DNA of 64,000 bases, from NCBI GenBank assembly GCA_035650475.1, contig DASRHP010000012.1, forward strand, positions 856,059-920,058, written 5' to 3'. A model generated the notes under the pieces. It was not told the DNA's origin, did no database searches, and worked only from the letters and a program-made list of their open reading frames with translations. The stretch comes from Candidatus Binataceae bacterium (GTDB lineage Bacteria; Desulfobacterota; Binatia; Binatales; Binataceae). This document shows, in pieces, positions 1 to 9,469 of this stretch; position 1 is the stretch's first letter; every line of letters begins with the position of its first letter. A program made the position numbers and the translations under genes.

Positions 1-1
1 G

Positions 2-295
2 CACAATAGCTGCGATATCGCGGGCCTCTGTCCCAACGGCGAGCGGCTGGCGACCGAGCTGCGCGCCGCCGGCGTCAGCCTCGACGATGTGATCATCGAC
101 GGCGCCGGCAAGCGCGTGGATGCGTGCTGGTCATGGTGCGGGGACAATCCTGACGGCGACCTGAGCCTGTTGCGCAATCCGATCGGATGGACGCTGGGGG
201 TCAGCCGCCACAACCGGTGGCCGAAGCAATGGACGCCCGCGATGCTCGACTTTCTGCGCGCCCATCCGCTCCGTCCCACCGCAGTGCCGTTCTGA
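2..295 (+). CDS. 3' end of an unrecognised protein (truncated by window edge)
   Basis: An open frame runs in from the window edge and stops 12 bases before the end of the convergent CoA-transferase gene. About 97 residues are visible. They contain several cysteines and tryptophans (CDIAGLC, WSWCGD) and end in a helix-like stretch, WTPAMLDFLRAHP. The cysteine spacing and the HNSCD start suggest a secreted, disulphide-containing enzyme, perhaps an esterase of the alpha/beta-hydrolase type, but I do not recognise the family. The catalytic part, if any, would lie upstream of the window. Confidence 0.55.
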   Translation, partial: HNSCDIAGLCPNGERLATELRAAGVSLDDVIIDGAGKRVDACWSWCGDNPDGDLSLLRNPIGWTLGVSRHNRWPKQWTPAMLDFLRAHPLRPTAVPF

Positions 296-307
296 GGCGC
301 ACAAGCT

Positions 308-1507
308 TCAAATCACCTTGCGGGCCCGCAACCCGGCGAGCGCTGCGTCATCGAGCCCAAGCTCGGAGCGGTAAAAATCATCAGTGTCGGCGCCGAGCGC
401 GGGCGCGCACGAGCGCGGCTCCGCAGCTTCGGCATTCATCCTCAGCGGCGAGGTCCAGATCGTGATCCGCCCCAGGCGGGGGTCGTCGATCTCACGCAAC
501 ATCCCGCGCTCGTGCAGATGGGCGTCGGTCATCACCTCGTCCAGCTCCTTGACGATGCCGCAAAAGACGTCGGCGGCGCCGAGCGCCGTCATCAACTCCT
601 GGCGCGTATGGGCCCGCGTCCAGTTCGAGACCAGCTCGTCAACCTCGTCGATACGTTTGGCGCGCGCGCGGACGTTGACGAAGCGCGGATCGTCGGCTAG
701 TTCCGGCCGGCCCATCAGCTCGCACAACCGGCGCCATCGATGATGGTCGGCAGCAAGGATCAGCACGTAGCCGTCGCGCGCGGGATATACATTGTACGGC
801 ACGATCACGCCGCCGGCGGAGCGATTGCCGTCGCGCGTGCTCCGGATTCCCATCCCGTAGTGCGCGCCAATATGCGTTGTCAGCGTGGGCACCACCGCAT
901 CCTGGAGCGCGACCTCGACCAGCGTGCCCTCGCCGGTGCGGTCGCGATGACGCAGGGCGGCTAGGATAGCGGCGGCCAGATGGACGCCGCCGAGCATGTC
1001 CACCACCGCCGGCCCGGCCTTCATCGGGGGCCCGTCGGCCTCGCCGGTGGTCGCCAGCACGCCGCTCATCGCCTGCACCACCGGGTCGAAGGCGGGCAGG
1101 TCGCGGTAGGGGCCGCTGAGCCCGTAGCCTTTGCCGGTCGCGTAGATGAGCCGCGGATTGAGCGCGTGCAGGACGTCCCAGCCCACTCCGAAGCCCTCCA
1201 TTGCGCCGTAGGCGTAATTCTCGACTACGACATCGGCGCGCGCGGCCAGGCGCTTGAAGATCTCGCCTCCATCTTCGCTCTTGAGATTGAGGGTTATCGA
1301 GCGCTTGTTGACGTTGAGGATCGCGAAGCCCAGGCTGATCTCGCGCTCCGGGGCGCGGTACAGCGCGCGCATGCCCTCGCCGTGGCCGGGCGGCTCGATC
1401 TTGATCACGTCCGCCCCGAGGTAGGAGAGCAGCAGCGTCCCGTACGGGCCGTTGTAAAAGTGGGTCAGATCGAGCACGCGGATGTCGTCGAGTGGAAGAG
1501 CCGGCAC
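308..1507 (-). CDS. Class III (CaiB/BaiF) CoA-transferase, copy 1
   Basis: This protein should move coenzyme A from an acyl-CoA donor to a carboxylic acid in the cytoplasm. The sequence has the family opening (IRVLDLTHFYNGPYGT), the VIKIEPP strand and the catalytic aspartate in PAVVDMLGG, residue 170 counted from the chosen GTG. The usual length is about 400 residues; here it is 399. I chose the GTG start because it gives the normal family N-terminus and is preceded by a GGGGG stretch; an upstream start would add 17 atypical residues. It is the last gene of a five-gene operon with two further CoA-transferases, a cyclase and an acyl-CoA synthetase. The substrate cannot be told from sequence. 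Confidence 0.9.
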   Translation of the reverse strand: MPALPLDDIRVLDLTHFYNGPYGTLLLSYLGADVIKIEPPGHGEGMRALYRAPEREISLGFAILNVNKRSITLNLKSEDGGEIFKRLAARADVVVENYAYGAMEGFGVGWDVLHALNPRLIYATGKGYGLSGPYRDLPAFDPVVQAMSGVLATTGEADGPPMKAGPAVVDMLGGVHLAAAILAALRHRDRTGEGTLVEVALQDAVVPTLTTHIGAHYGMGIRSTRDGNRSAGGVIVPYNVYPARDGYVLILAADHHRWRRLCELMGRPELADDPRFVNVRARAKRIDEVDELVSNWTRAHTRQELMTALGAADVFCGIVKELDEVMTDAHLHERGMLREIDDPRLGRITIWTSPLRMNAEAAEPRSCAPALGADTDDFYRSELGLDDAALAGLRARKVI

Positions 1508-1633
1508 AGTCGCACCCCCGGGCGCGCGGCGAAGGTGTGGGATGCCGCGCGCACTCACGCCCCCTTATAGCAGAGGCGACGCGCCGCTGTAGCGCGCCGC
1601 CTCTGGATCAGGCTTTGCCCAGGCGCCGCGGCG

Positions 1634-2854
1634 TCAGGCGACGATCCCGGCCTTGCGCAGCCGGTTGATTTCGTCGCTCGACATCCCGAGCAGCGAGCGC
1701 AGGACGTCGTCAGTATCGGCGCCGCGCAGCGGGGCGGGGCTGCGGACCTCGCAGGGCGTGCCGGACATCTTCCATGGGATTCCGGCGTGCTTACGGCGCC
1801 CGACCTCTGGATGCTCGAGCTGCACCAGGTAGCCGCGCTCGATCAAGTGGCGATCCTCGGCAAGATCGCGGTTGCTCATCGACGGAAAGGCGGCGACACC
1901 CGCGCGCTGAAGGGTTTCCGCCGCTTCCCACTTGTCGCGCTCGCGCGTCCAGGCCGAGATGATCTCGTCGAGCGCGGCCTCGTTACGCTTGCGCAGGGCG
2001 GCGGTCTTAAACCGCGGATCGTCGGCGAGCCCAGCCTGGCCAATCGCGCCGCACAGCGCGCGCCATTCTTCCTCGGTCCCGACCGCGATCGACACCCACT
2101 GATCGTCGTTGCCCTTGCTCTTGTAGGTCTCGTGCGGCGACATCATCGGGTCGTGATTGCCCCGGCGTGCGGGCTCGCGATGATTGATGTCGTATTCCAG
2201 CAGTCCCTCGGCCATGTGCACCAGCACGGCTTCCCACTGCGACTGATCGATGTACTGGCCCTCGCCGGTAAGATCGCGATGGAGCACGGCGGCGATGATC
2301 GCGTAGGCGCCCATCACGCCGGCGTTCGGATCAGGGTAGGAAACGCCAATCTCCGAGGGCTCGCCCCCTTCGTAACCGGTCAGCCAAAACTGGCCGGAAA
2401 GGGCCGAGGCCGGCGGGCCGTAGCCGACAAAGCGGCGGAACGGGCCCGTCTGCCCGTAGCCGGACATCGAGATCTGGATCAAATCCGGCTTGAGCGTGCG
2501 CAGCTTGTCGTAGCCGAAGCCGAGCTTCTCCATCACCCCGGCCGCGAAATTGTCCGCGACGACGTCGCAGTGCGGCACCAGCTTGTAAGCGAGGTCGACC
2601 GCCTCGGGCTTCTGAAGGTTTAGCAGGATGCTGCGCTTGCCCTGGTTGTACTGGTTGAAGTAACCGGCGCGGTTGGGGCCGGGGATGTTGTCGGCGAACG
2701 GCGGGATCGCCCGCGTCACGCACGGCGGGCGCGCGGTGGTTTCGATACGGATGACCTCGGCGCCGAGATGCGCCAGGGTCTGGGTACAGAACGGCCCCGC
2801 CCATGCCCAGGTGAAATCGAGCACGCGCACGCCGCTAAGAGGTAGATCGGCCAT
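1634..2854 (-). CDS. Class III (CaiB/BaiF) CoA-transferase, copy 2
   Basis: Second CoA-transferase of the operon, 406 residues. It shows the family N-terminus (VRVLDFTWAWAGPF), the EVIRIET strand, the SGYGQTGPF motif and the catalytic aspartate at about residue 175 in VSYPDPNAG. The ATG start was preferred over a GTG five codons upstream because GGAG lies nine bases before it. It is clearly different in sequence from copies 1 and 3, so this is not a recent duplication. By its position it probably handles another step, or another substrate, of the same catabolic pathway. Confidence 0.9.
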   Translation of the reverse strand: MADLPLSGVRVLDFTWAWAGPFCTQTLAHLGAEVIRIETTARPPCVTRAIPPFADNIPGPNRAGYFNQYNQGKRSILLNLQKPEAVDLAYKLVPHCDVVADNFAAGVMEKLGFGYDKLRTLKPDLIQISMSGYGQTGPFRRFVGYGPPASALSGQFWLTGYEGGEPSEIGVSYPDPNAGVMGAYAIIAAVLHRDLTGEGQYIDQSQWEAVLVHMAEGLLEYDINHREPARRGNHDPMMSPHETYKSKGNDDQWVSIAVGTEEEWRALCGAIGQAGLADDPRFKTAALRKRNEAALDEIISAWTRERDKWEAAETLQRAGVAAFPSMSNRDLAEDRHLIERGYLVQLEHPEVGRRKHAGIPWKMSGTPCEVRSPAPLRGADTDDVLRSLLGMSSDEINRLRKAGIVA

Positions 2855-2911
2855 AGCATTTTTCTCCACGAAGATGGTCCGGCAACTCGGACGGCGCCCG
2901 ATCGGCGCCGC

Positions 2912-4135
2912 TCAGATGGCGCCCGCCTGTCTGAGCGCGGCCAGCCGCTCGCGCGGTATCCCGAGCTCGCCGCATAAGATCTCCTCGCTATGCTGGCCCA
3001 GGCGCGGCGCGGGCCGGCGCAGCGACCACTTGGTCCGGCCGTACTGGGAGGGCGCGCCGGGCAGATTGAGCGTGCCGACGCCGGGCTGCTCGAAACGCAC
3101 GAAGAAGCCGCGCTCGCGCAGATGTTCGCTCTCGTACATCTGCTGCATGGTATTAACCGGCGCGAACGGGATGCGGTTCTCCTGCGCCTTGCGGTAGAGC
3201 TCGATCACCTTGTTCGAGCGCAGCCACTCGTCCATCAGCGCGCGCAGCGCGTCCATGTTCTGCGCGCGGGTCACGCGGTCCTTGAAGATTTCCTCCTTGG
3301 CCCACTCCGGGTTGCCCATCAGCTCAACCAGCCGCTTCCACTGATCTTCCTCGACTGAAAGCACGAAGAGTTTGCCGTCTGCGCAGTCGGTGATGAACCA
3401 CGGGCCCAGGGCGCGCGAGCCCAGGCGCGAGGTCTCGCGCCCGGCGTAGGTCCAGTGCATGAAGTTCATCTCGAGCATCGCCGCGATCGTCTCCTGCTCG
3501 GAGACGTCGATTGCCTGGCCGCGTCCGGTGCGCAGCTTGTGCCGGTAGGCGGCCAGCGCGGTGATCGCCGCGTGCGCACCACCCTGGTAGTCGCACTGCG
3601 CGCCGAACGGCTTGAGCGGCGGCAGCTCGGGGTAGGGCGAGGCGCCGGGGCTGAGAAAGGCCCAGCCGCCGGCGTTGGACGCGTTGAGCTCGTAGCCGCG
3701 CCAGTTGGCGCGCGGCCCGCGATCGCCGTACATCGAGATCGAGGCCACGATCAGCCCCGGGTACTTCGCACACAGCGCCTCGCTCTCCAGGCCCATCTTC
3801 GCCCGCTCATATGGCGGCACGTTGTGAATCAGAATATCGGCGCTTTCGAGCAGCCGCCCGAGGATCTCGCGCCCCTCGGGCTTGGTAAGATCGGCGGTCA
3901 CGCCGCGCTTGTTGGTGTTCAGGTAGATGAAAAGCCCGCTTTTTTCGGGGTCGGGCTTGTCGTTGGGGAACGGACCGCGCGTGCGAGCCAGGTCGCCGGC
4001 GGGCGGCTCGACCTTGATGACCTCGGCGCCGAGGTCGGCCATCATCTTGGCCCCGTAGGCGGCCGACACGCCCTGTCCGCACTCGACGATCCTGATCGCG
4101 CCCAGGCCGCGCGGATCTCTCTTGGCTGTGCTCAT
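2912..4135 (-). CDS. Class III (CaiB/BaiF) CoA-transferase, copy 3
   Basis: Third CoA-transferase of the operon, 407 residues. The family signature is complete: IRIVECGQGVSAAYG at the start, EVIKVEPPAGD, YLNTNKRG and the catalytic aspartate at about residue 182 in AQCDYQGGAH. A GGAAG ribosome-binding site sits just before the ATG. The gene lies 22 bases downstream of the cyclase-family gene, so the two are likely co-translated. Related CoA-transferases act on succinyl-CoA, carnitine, bile-acid, formyl or aromatic acids; nothing here decides between them. Confidence 0.9.
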   Translation of the reverse strand: MSTAKRDPRGLGAIRIVECGQGVSAAYGAKMMADLGAEVIKVEPPAGDLARTRGPFPNDKPDPEKSGLFIYLNTNKRGVTADLTKPEGREILGRLLESADILIHNVPPYERAKMGLESEALCAKYPGLIVASISMYGDRGPRANWRGYELNASNAGGWAFLSPGASPYPELPPLKPFGAQCDYQGGAHAAITALAAYRHKLRTGRGQAIDVSEQETIAAMLEMNFMHWTYAGRETSRLGSRALGPWFITDCADGKLFVLSVEEDQWKRLVELMGNPEWAKEEIFKDRVTRAQNMDALRALMDEWLRSNKVIELYRKAQENRIPFAPVNTMQQMYESEHLRERGFFVRFEQPGVGTLNLPGAPSQYGRTKWSLRRPAPRLGQHSEEILCGELGIPRERLAALRQAGAI

Positions 4136-4157
4136 CTTCCGTGCCTTCCCGTGACCG

Positions 4158-5123
4158 TCACTTGATCACGATCGGGTTGACCGGCGAGCCTGCTCCGCCC
4201 ACTACTTTCAGCGGCGCGCCGACGAACAGGAAGCTGTACTGCCCATCCTTGGCGCAATCCTCGGCGAGATCGTGGGTCCAGTCGATTTCGTTGAAAATAA
4301 CCCCCTGGTAGTGAAGCAGCGCCATGTGCAGCGGGATCATCGTGCCGCTTTCTTCATGGAACGTCTGCTCGGTAGCGATCGTGTCGCTGCCAACCGATGG
4401 GATCTCCATCTCGTGGAACCATTTCACGAGTTCGGGGCTGTAGCCGAGGCCCGGCTCGTTGAAGGCGCCCTTGGGGAAGATGCCCTCGACGCCAAGATCG
4501 TAATAGCGCTTGAGCCAGCCGGTGTGGATGATCAGGATGTCGTGCTTTTCGATCGGGCTGTTCTGCTTCCTGGCCGCGCCCAGCAGATCGTCAAGCGTGA
4601 TCCGCTCGCCGGCGTCGAGGTTTGGCTTGCCTTTGTAGCTCGCGGCGTCGATCAGCAGGCCGCGCCCGACCACGCCGTGCTCAGCGATCGGCTGGATCGA
4701 GCACTTTTGCAATCCGCCCATCGTGGTCTTGGCGTCGTAGCCGTTGTAGATGGTGTCGCCGTGCCAGACATGGCCGAGCGCGTCATACTGCGTGGTGCCC
4801 TGGAGGTACATCGTGATCACGTCGTCGGCGTACTCGCCGCCGCCGGGGAAGGGCTGCGCGCGGCCGTTGAGGTAAAAGCCCTTGTCCATCGCCATCGTCC
4901 GAATAGGCTGCGAGCGCGACGGGTAGAGCGGGTCGCCCTGCGGGCGCGCTACCGGCACCCCGAGGGTGAAGACCCTGCCCTGTTTGACCGAGCGGATGCC
5001 GCGCAGGACTTCGGCGCTGGTCAGGAAGTTGAGCGCGCCGATCTCGTCGTTGGGTCCGAAGCGCCCCCAGTTCTTGGGCGCGCTCTTGAGCAGTTCGGTG
5101 AATGGTACCGGCTTGTTGGCCAT
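4158..5123 (-). CDS. Cyclase family protein (kynurenine formamidase-like metal hydrolase)
   Basis: A 321-residue member of the cyclase family, metal-dependent amidases or lyases that include bacterial kynurenine formamidase. The metal-binding segment is recognisable in degenerate form as QGTTQYDALGHVWHGD (about residues 115-130), as is usual in the long-chain subgroup, rather than the strict HxGTHxDxPxH. The start ATGGCCAACAA was chosen because upstream residues are not family-like. It sits between the acyl-CoA synthetase and CoA-transferase 3, which suggests it opens or closes a ring or amide in the same acid-degrading pathway. The exact substrate is unknown. Confidence 0.82.
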   Translation of the reverse strand: MANKPVPFTELLKSAPKNWGRFGPNDEIGALNFLTSAEVLRGIRSVKQGRVFTLGVPVARPQGDPLYPSRSQPIRTMAMDKGFYLNGRAQPFPGGGEYADDVITMYLQGTTQYDALGHVWHGDTIYNGYDAKTTMGGLQKCSIQPIAEHGVVGRGLLIDAASYKGKPNLDAGERITLDDLLGAARKQNSPIEKHDILIIHTGWLKRYYDLGVEGIFPKGAFNEPGLGYSPELVKWFHEMEIPSVGSDTIATEQTFHEESGTMIPLHMALLHYQGVIFNEIDWTHDLAEDCAKDGQYSFLFVGAPLKVVGGAGSPVNPIVIK

Positions 5124-5205
5124 ATCTAACCCCGCTGAGGCTTGGTTTGAGCGATCCGTTTCCTTAGCCCGTTGCGCCGTTTGAAGCAATGACCGGCGCC
5201 GCGGG

Positions 5206-6879
5206 TCAGCGGGCGCCTGCGGCGGCCGCGCGCCGCTGCAATTCGCGCTCGCGCAGGTCGCGCCGGCGGATCTTGCCGGTGACGGTCATCGGGAACTCGT
5301 CGATGAACTCGAACTCGCGCGGATACTCGTGCGCGGCCAGCCGCGTTTTTACGTGTTTCTGGATCTCGTCGATCAATTGCTGCGAGGGCTGATGGCCGGG
5401 GAGCAGCTTGATGAAGGCCTTGATCGCCTGGCCGCGCCGCTCGTCGGGCACGCCAACCACCGCGCACGAGGCGACCGCCGGATGCTCGATTATCTTGGCC
5501 TCGACCTCGGCCGGGCCGACCCGGTAGCCCGAGGTCTTGATGACGTCGTCGGAACGCCCCTGGAAATAGACGTAGCCCTCGTCGTCCATGTGGCCGAGGT
5601 CGCCGGTCACGCACCATCCGTTGACGAACTTCTCTTTCATCGCGCCCGGGTTTTTCCAATACTCCTTCATCACCACCGGGTCCTCGACGCGGATCGCGAT
5701 CTCGCCGGTCTGGCCGGTTTTGACCGGAACGCCGGTCTCCGGATTGACCACCGCGACGTCGTGGCCGGGGTAGGGCTTGCCCAGGGGCTCGAGCTTGGCC
5801 TTCTCCAGCGCGGTGCAGTTGCCGATGAAGTAGTTCGCCTCGGTCTGGCCGAAGGCCTGGTTGAACTCGACCTTGAGCTGCTCGTCCACCCAGCGCGCAA
5901 GCTCGGGGCTGACCGGCTCGGCCCCGCTGACGATGCATCGCAGGCGCAGGCTGCGGTACTTCTCGCGCGGATTCTTGATCTCGCGCAGCGACTTGAGCGC
6001 GGTCGGCGGATAGAGCCCGACCGTCGCGCCGTACTTCTCGACCAGGCGCAGCGTCACGTCGGGATCGAAGCGCGCCTTGCTGCGGTAGGCGAGGACCGGG
6101 ATTCCGTAGGGCCAGATCGCGAGCAGGCCGTCGAGCAGGCCGCCCGCCCATGCCCAGTCGGCCGGGCTGTAGTAAAGGTCGCCCTCGCGCAGGAAATTGT
6201 AAGAGTAGTCGATTCCGTTGTGTCCGAGCACATAGCGCGCCGCGTGCAGCACGCCCTTGGGATCGCCGGTCGTGCCCGAGGTGTACATCAGCAGGATCGG
6301 ATCCTCGGCGTTGGTCGGGCCCATCGTGAACTGCTCGGAGCCTTTAGCGATCAGCTCGTCGAAGCCTAGCCCGCCCTTGTTGCCGCCGGCGATAATCACA
6401 TGGCGTAGCGCGGGCACGTCGTTGCGGATCGGATCGAGTTTCTCGAGGCTCTCGGGCTCCAGCATGATCGCCTTGGCCGCGCTATGGTTGAGCCGGTACT
6501 TGAGGGCATCGGGCCCGAACAGTTTGGAAATCGGCAGCGCGATCGCGCCCACCCGGTAGAGCCCCATGTGGGCGATCGCGGTCTCGGGGCGTTGCGGCAG
6601 ATGGACCGCGACCACGTCGCCGCGCCCCACGCCCAGGGCCGCTATCGCGTTGGCAAAGCGCCGGCTGAGCGCGCCGATCTGGCCGAAGGTGTATTTCTCG
6701 GCGTGGCCCTCATCGTCCTCGTAGTAGAGCGCGGGCTTGTCACGCAGGTCGGCGTGGCGGTCGATGCAGTCGATGGCGACGTTGTAGTTCGCTGGGATAT
6801 TCCATCGGTGGCGGGCGCGCGCCTCGGCGACGCTCTTCGCCCCGTGAACTGTCTGCTCGCGAAGGCCGATATAGCTCAT
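5206..6879 (-). CDS. AMP-forming acyl-CoA synthetase (acetyl-/medium-chain type)
   Basis: A 557-residue adenylate-forming enzyme that activates a carboxylic acid with ATP and then loads it on CoA. The P-loop-like motif YTSGTTGDPKG is at residues 199-209. Other core motifs are SGAEPVSPEL, the adenine-binding FGQTEAN, TGDLGHMDDEGY, the hinge RSDDVIKTSGYR and the catalytic lysine at 536 in TVTGKIRRRDLR. The overall pattern fits the acetyl-CoA or medium-chain (ACSM-like) branch rather than FadD. A strong GGAGGAG site precedes the ATG. It is the first gene of the minus-strand operon and probably supplies the acyl-CoA used by the CoA-transferases downstream. Confidence 0.92.
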   Translation of the reverse strand: MSYIGLREQTVHGAKSVAEARARHRWNIPANYNVAIDCIDRHADLRDKPALYYEDDEGHAEKYTFGQIGALSRRFANAIAALGVGRGDVVAVHLPQRPETAIAHMGLYRVGAIALPISKLFGPDALKYRLNHSAAKAIMLEPESLEKLDPIRNDVPALRHVIIAGGNKGGLGFDELIAKGSEQFTMGPTNAEDPILLMYTSGTTGDPKGVLHAARYVLGHNGIDYSYNFLREGDLYYSPADWAWAGGLLDGLLAIWPYGIPVLAYRSKARFDPDVTLRLVEKYGATVGLYPPTALKSLREIKNPREKYRSLRLRCIVSGAEPVSPELARWVDEQLKVEFNQAFGQTEANYFIGNCTALEKAKLEPLGKPYPGHDVAVVNPETGVPVKTGQTGEIAIRVEDPVVMKEYWKNPGAMKEKFVNGWCVTGDLGHMDDEGYVYFQGRSDDVIKTSGYRVGPAEVEAKIIEHPAVASCAVVGVPDERRGQAIKAFIKLLPGHQPSQQLIDEIQKHVKTRLAAHEYPREFEFIDEFPMTVTGKIRRRDLRERELQRRAAAAGAR

Positions 6880-7090
6880 GCCTGTCTCCTCCGGGATCGG
6901 GCTCCGACGTTGCTGCGGAGAGGGCGGATTTCACACAACCGCCTGAACCGGAGCCTAATCCGTCCGTCTAATTGCATCAACGTGCCCGCCGGGTTGCCGC
7001 AGGCACAGCCCGCGGCCGCGCTTGACGCCGGGCCGTGCGCAATCGAATCTGGAATACTGCCGCCTGCGGAAGCGGGCTAGGAGCGCGACA

Positions 7091-7798
7091 ATGGCGAAAA
7101 TCTGGGTGCTCCAACATCATCCGGCCGAAAACCTCGGACTGATCGCCGAGGCGCTCGAATCGGCGGCGCTGGCGTGGCAGTACGTGCGTGTCTTCGACGG
7201 CCAACAGGCGCCCGCCGACATGAAAGGGGCGGGCGGGCTTATCGTGATGGGCGGGCCCGAGGCGGTCTATGAGCTTGACCGCTATCCGTACCTGCGCGCC
7301 GAGATGGCGCTGATCGAAAACGCGCTGAAGCTCGGCAAGCCGGTGCTGGGAGTGTGCCTCGGGAGCCAGCTTCTGGCCGCGGTGCTGGGCGCCAGCGTGC
7401 GGCGCGGCGCGCGCAAGGAGATCGGATGGTATCCGGTGCGGCTGCGGCCCGAAGCCGCGGATGACCGTCTCTTCCAGGGTCTGCCCTCGGAGTTCGTGCC
7501 CTGCCACTGGCACGGCGACGTTTTCGACCTGCCGGTGGGCGCGGTGGCGCTCGCCTCGTCAGAGCTCACCCGGCATCAGGCGTTTCGCTACGGCGACAAG
7601 GCGTGGGGATTGCTGTTCCACGCCGAGATGACTCAGCAGATCATCGCGGCGTTGGTGCATGAGAACGCCGAGGGGCTCAAGCGGGTTGGAATCGACGGCG
7701 ACGCCATCCTGGCGCAGGCGCCGGAACATCTGCCGCGGCTTGGCGAAATCGCGGAGACTATCTTCGGCCGCTGGGCCGCCCCAATTCAGGGGACGTAG
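7091..7798 (+). CDS. Class I glutamine amidotransferase domain protein
   Basis: A stand-alone glutaminase domain of 235 residues. The nucleophile is Cys89 in GVCLGSQLLA, and the triad is completed by His177 and Glu179 in LLFHAEM. The oxyanion-strand motif GGPEAVYE is present. Stand-alone members of this group resemble GMP-synthase glutaminase subunits and are usually annotated only as type 1 glutamine amidotransferases. AGGAG lies seven bases before the ATG. It is followed after 11 bases by an acetyltransferase gene in the same direction, so they probably form a two-gene operon. The acceptor of the ammonia is unknown. Confidence 0.85.
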   Translation: MAKIWVLQHHPAENLGLIAEALESAALAWQYVRVFDGQQAPADMKGAGGLIVMGGPEAVYELDRYPYLRAEMALIENALKLGKPVLGVCLGSQLLAAVLGASVRRGARKEIGWYPVRLRPEAADDRLFQGLPSEFVPCHWHGDVFDLPVGAVALASSELTRHQAFRYGDKAWGLLFHAEMTQQIIAALVHENAEGLKRVGIDGDAILAQAPEHLPRLGEIAETIFGRWAAPIQGT

Positions 7799-7809
7799 GA
7801 AAGTGGACT

Positions 7810-8751
7810 ATGGAAGTGCGAATTCGCCCGCTTAAGCGGCGTGACCTTGCCGAGGCCGACCGTATCTTTCGCGTCGCCTTCGGCACGTTCATGGGCGTAC
7901 CCGATCCGACGGCGACCTTCGGCGATCGCGACCTCACGCGTACGCGCTATGAGGCCGCGCCGGATTTGGCCCTGGCGGCCGAGGCCGACGGCGCACTGGT
8001 CGGTTCGAATTTCGCGACCAACTGGGGAAGCTTCGGGTTCTTCGGACCGCTCACGGTCGAGCCAAAGCTGTGGGACCAGCGTATCGCGCAGCGGCTGCTC
8101 GAACGCACGATGGACCTGTTCGCCGCATCGGGATGCCGGCTCACTGGGCTCTTTACGTTCAGCGACAGTCCCAAACATGCCGGGCTGTATCAGAAATTCG
8201 ATTATTGGCCGCGCTTTCTTACTCCAGTGATGGCGCGCGAGCTTTCTCCCACCGGAGCAAGCGCCGATTACATCCGGCTGTCGAAACTCGATGCCGACGA
8301 GAAGCAAAGCGTATTGGCCGCCTGCCGCGAATTGACCGACGCGCTCTATGACGGGTTGGACGTCTCGCGCGAAACGCGCGCGGTTGAGTCGCAGCGGCTG
8401 GGCGACACGCTCGCGCTCCTCGACGGCTCGAAGGTATCGGCTTTCGCGGTTTGCCACGTCGGCGCGGGCACCGAGGCCGGCAGCGGATGCTGCTACGTCA
8501 AATTTGGCGCGGTTCGTCCCGATGCGGCGGCCGCCGAGACGTTTGAGCGCTTGCTGCGCGCGTGCCAAGCCTTCGCGGCGGAGCAGGGCGCCTCGCGCCT
8601 GGAAGCGGGCGTCAACATGAGCCATCACGAGGCGTATCGCGCGATGCTGGGTCATTGCTTCCGGGTCGTGCAGACCGGCGTCGCGATGCATCAGCGCAAC
8701 GATCCGGGCTTCAGCCGCCCCGGCCTCTACGTACTCAACGATTGGCGATAG
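7810..8751 (+). CDS. GNAT-family N-acetyltransferase
   Basis: A 313-residue protein with a GNAT domain in its first half: RIRPLKRRDLAEADRIF is the typical first strand and helix, GALVGSNFATNWG the central strands, and DQRIAQRLLERTMDLFAASGC the acetyl-CoA-binding turn and helix. The C-terminal half (after about residue 155) looks like a second, degenerate GNAT fold with FERLLRACQAFAAEQG. An AGGAAAG site precedes the start. It is probably co-transcribed with the glutamine amidotransferase upstream and converges on the ogt gene. The acetylated substrate is unknown. Confidence 0.85.
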   Translation: MEVRIRPLKRRDLAEADRIFRVAFGTFMGVPDPTATFGDRDLTRTRYEAAPDLALAAEADGALVGSNFATNWGSFGFFGPLTVEPKLWDQRIAQRLLERTMDLFAASGCRLTGLFTFSDSPKHAGLYQKFDYWPRFLTPVMARELSPTGASADYIRLSKLDADEKQSVLAACRELTDALYDGLDVSRETRAVESQRLGDTLALLDGSKVSAFAVCHVGAGTEAGSGCCYVKFGAVRPDAAAAETFERLLRACQAFAAEQGASRLEAGVNMSHHEAYRAMLGHCFRVVQTGVAMHQRNDPGFSRPGLYVLNDWR

Positions 8752-8794
8752 CGCGCGCCAGGCGCGGGGGCCGATGACACTGGGTGCGCGGCGC

Positions 8795-9355
8795 TTAGCC
8801 TTGAACGCCGGCGCGCTCACGCTCGTAGGCGAGCAGTTTCTTTTTGATCTCGAGGCCCCATCGATAGCCGGTGAGCGAACCGTCCGAGCCGATTGCGCGA
8901 TGGCAAGGAATCAGGAGCGATACCGGATTGGCGCCGACCGCGTGGCCGACCGCGCGCGCGGCTGAGGGACGACCGAGGCGCGCGGCGATCTCGCTGTAAC
9001 TGCGTGTCGCACCCGCGCAGATCGCACACAACTCCTCCCATACGCGAAGCTGGAAGGGCGTGCCGCGCACGTCGAGCGGCACCTCGCATTCAGGGCTCTC
9101 GCCCCGCAGGTAGCGCAGGACGGCATCGGCGGCCGGGCCCGCGGCAGTCGGGTCGCGGCGAATTTTGGCCTCGCGGAAATCGCGCCTGAGCTCGCTCTCC
9201 TGCCATTCATCCGATTGATGGACTGACAGGGCGCAGATGCCGCGCGCAGTCACCGCCACCAGCATCCGTCCGAACGGCGAATCGACAATCGTGTAGGCGA
9301 TCTCGGCGCCGCGCCCGTGAGGTCCCCAGGAAGCGCAAACCATCCGTCGGCTCAT
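8795..9355 (-). CDS. ogt: Methylated-DNA-protein cysteine methyltransferase
   Basis: Suicide repair enzyme that removes the alkyl group from O6-alkylguanine in DNA. The acceptor cysteine is Cys151 in the hallmark LLIPCHRAIG, and the helix-turn-helix region (WEELCAICAGATRSYSEIA, about 105-125) that enters the minor groove is present, with the arginine finger in SAARAVGHAVGANP. The N-terminal ribonuclease-like domain is complete, and at 186 residues the protein is a typical free-standing Ogt rather than the C-terminal half of Ada. It is a single gene between two convergent or divergent neighbours. Confidence 0.93.
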   Translation of the reverse strand: MSRRMVCASWGPHGRGAEIAYTIVDSPFGRMLVAVTARGICALSVHQSDEWQESELRRDFREAKIRRDPTAAGPAADAVLRYLRGESPECEVPLDVRGTPFQLRVWEELCAICAGATRSYSEIAARLGRPSAARAVGHAVGANPVSLLIPCHRAIGSDGSLTGYRWGLEIKKKLLAYERERAGVQG

Positions 9356-9469
9356 TCGGATGCCATCCCCGCTTTCAGAAAATCGGATCGAAAGCTTAAA
9401 CCCCGGACGGCCGAAATTGTAAAACCGGCGCGCGCAGCCGCGTCGGGCGAGCCGGCCCGCTCGTAGGCG

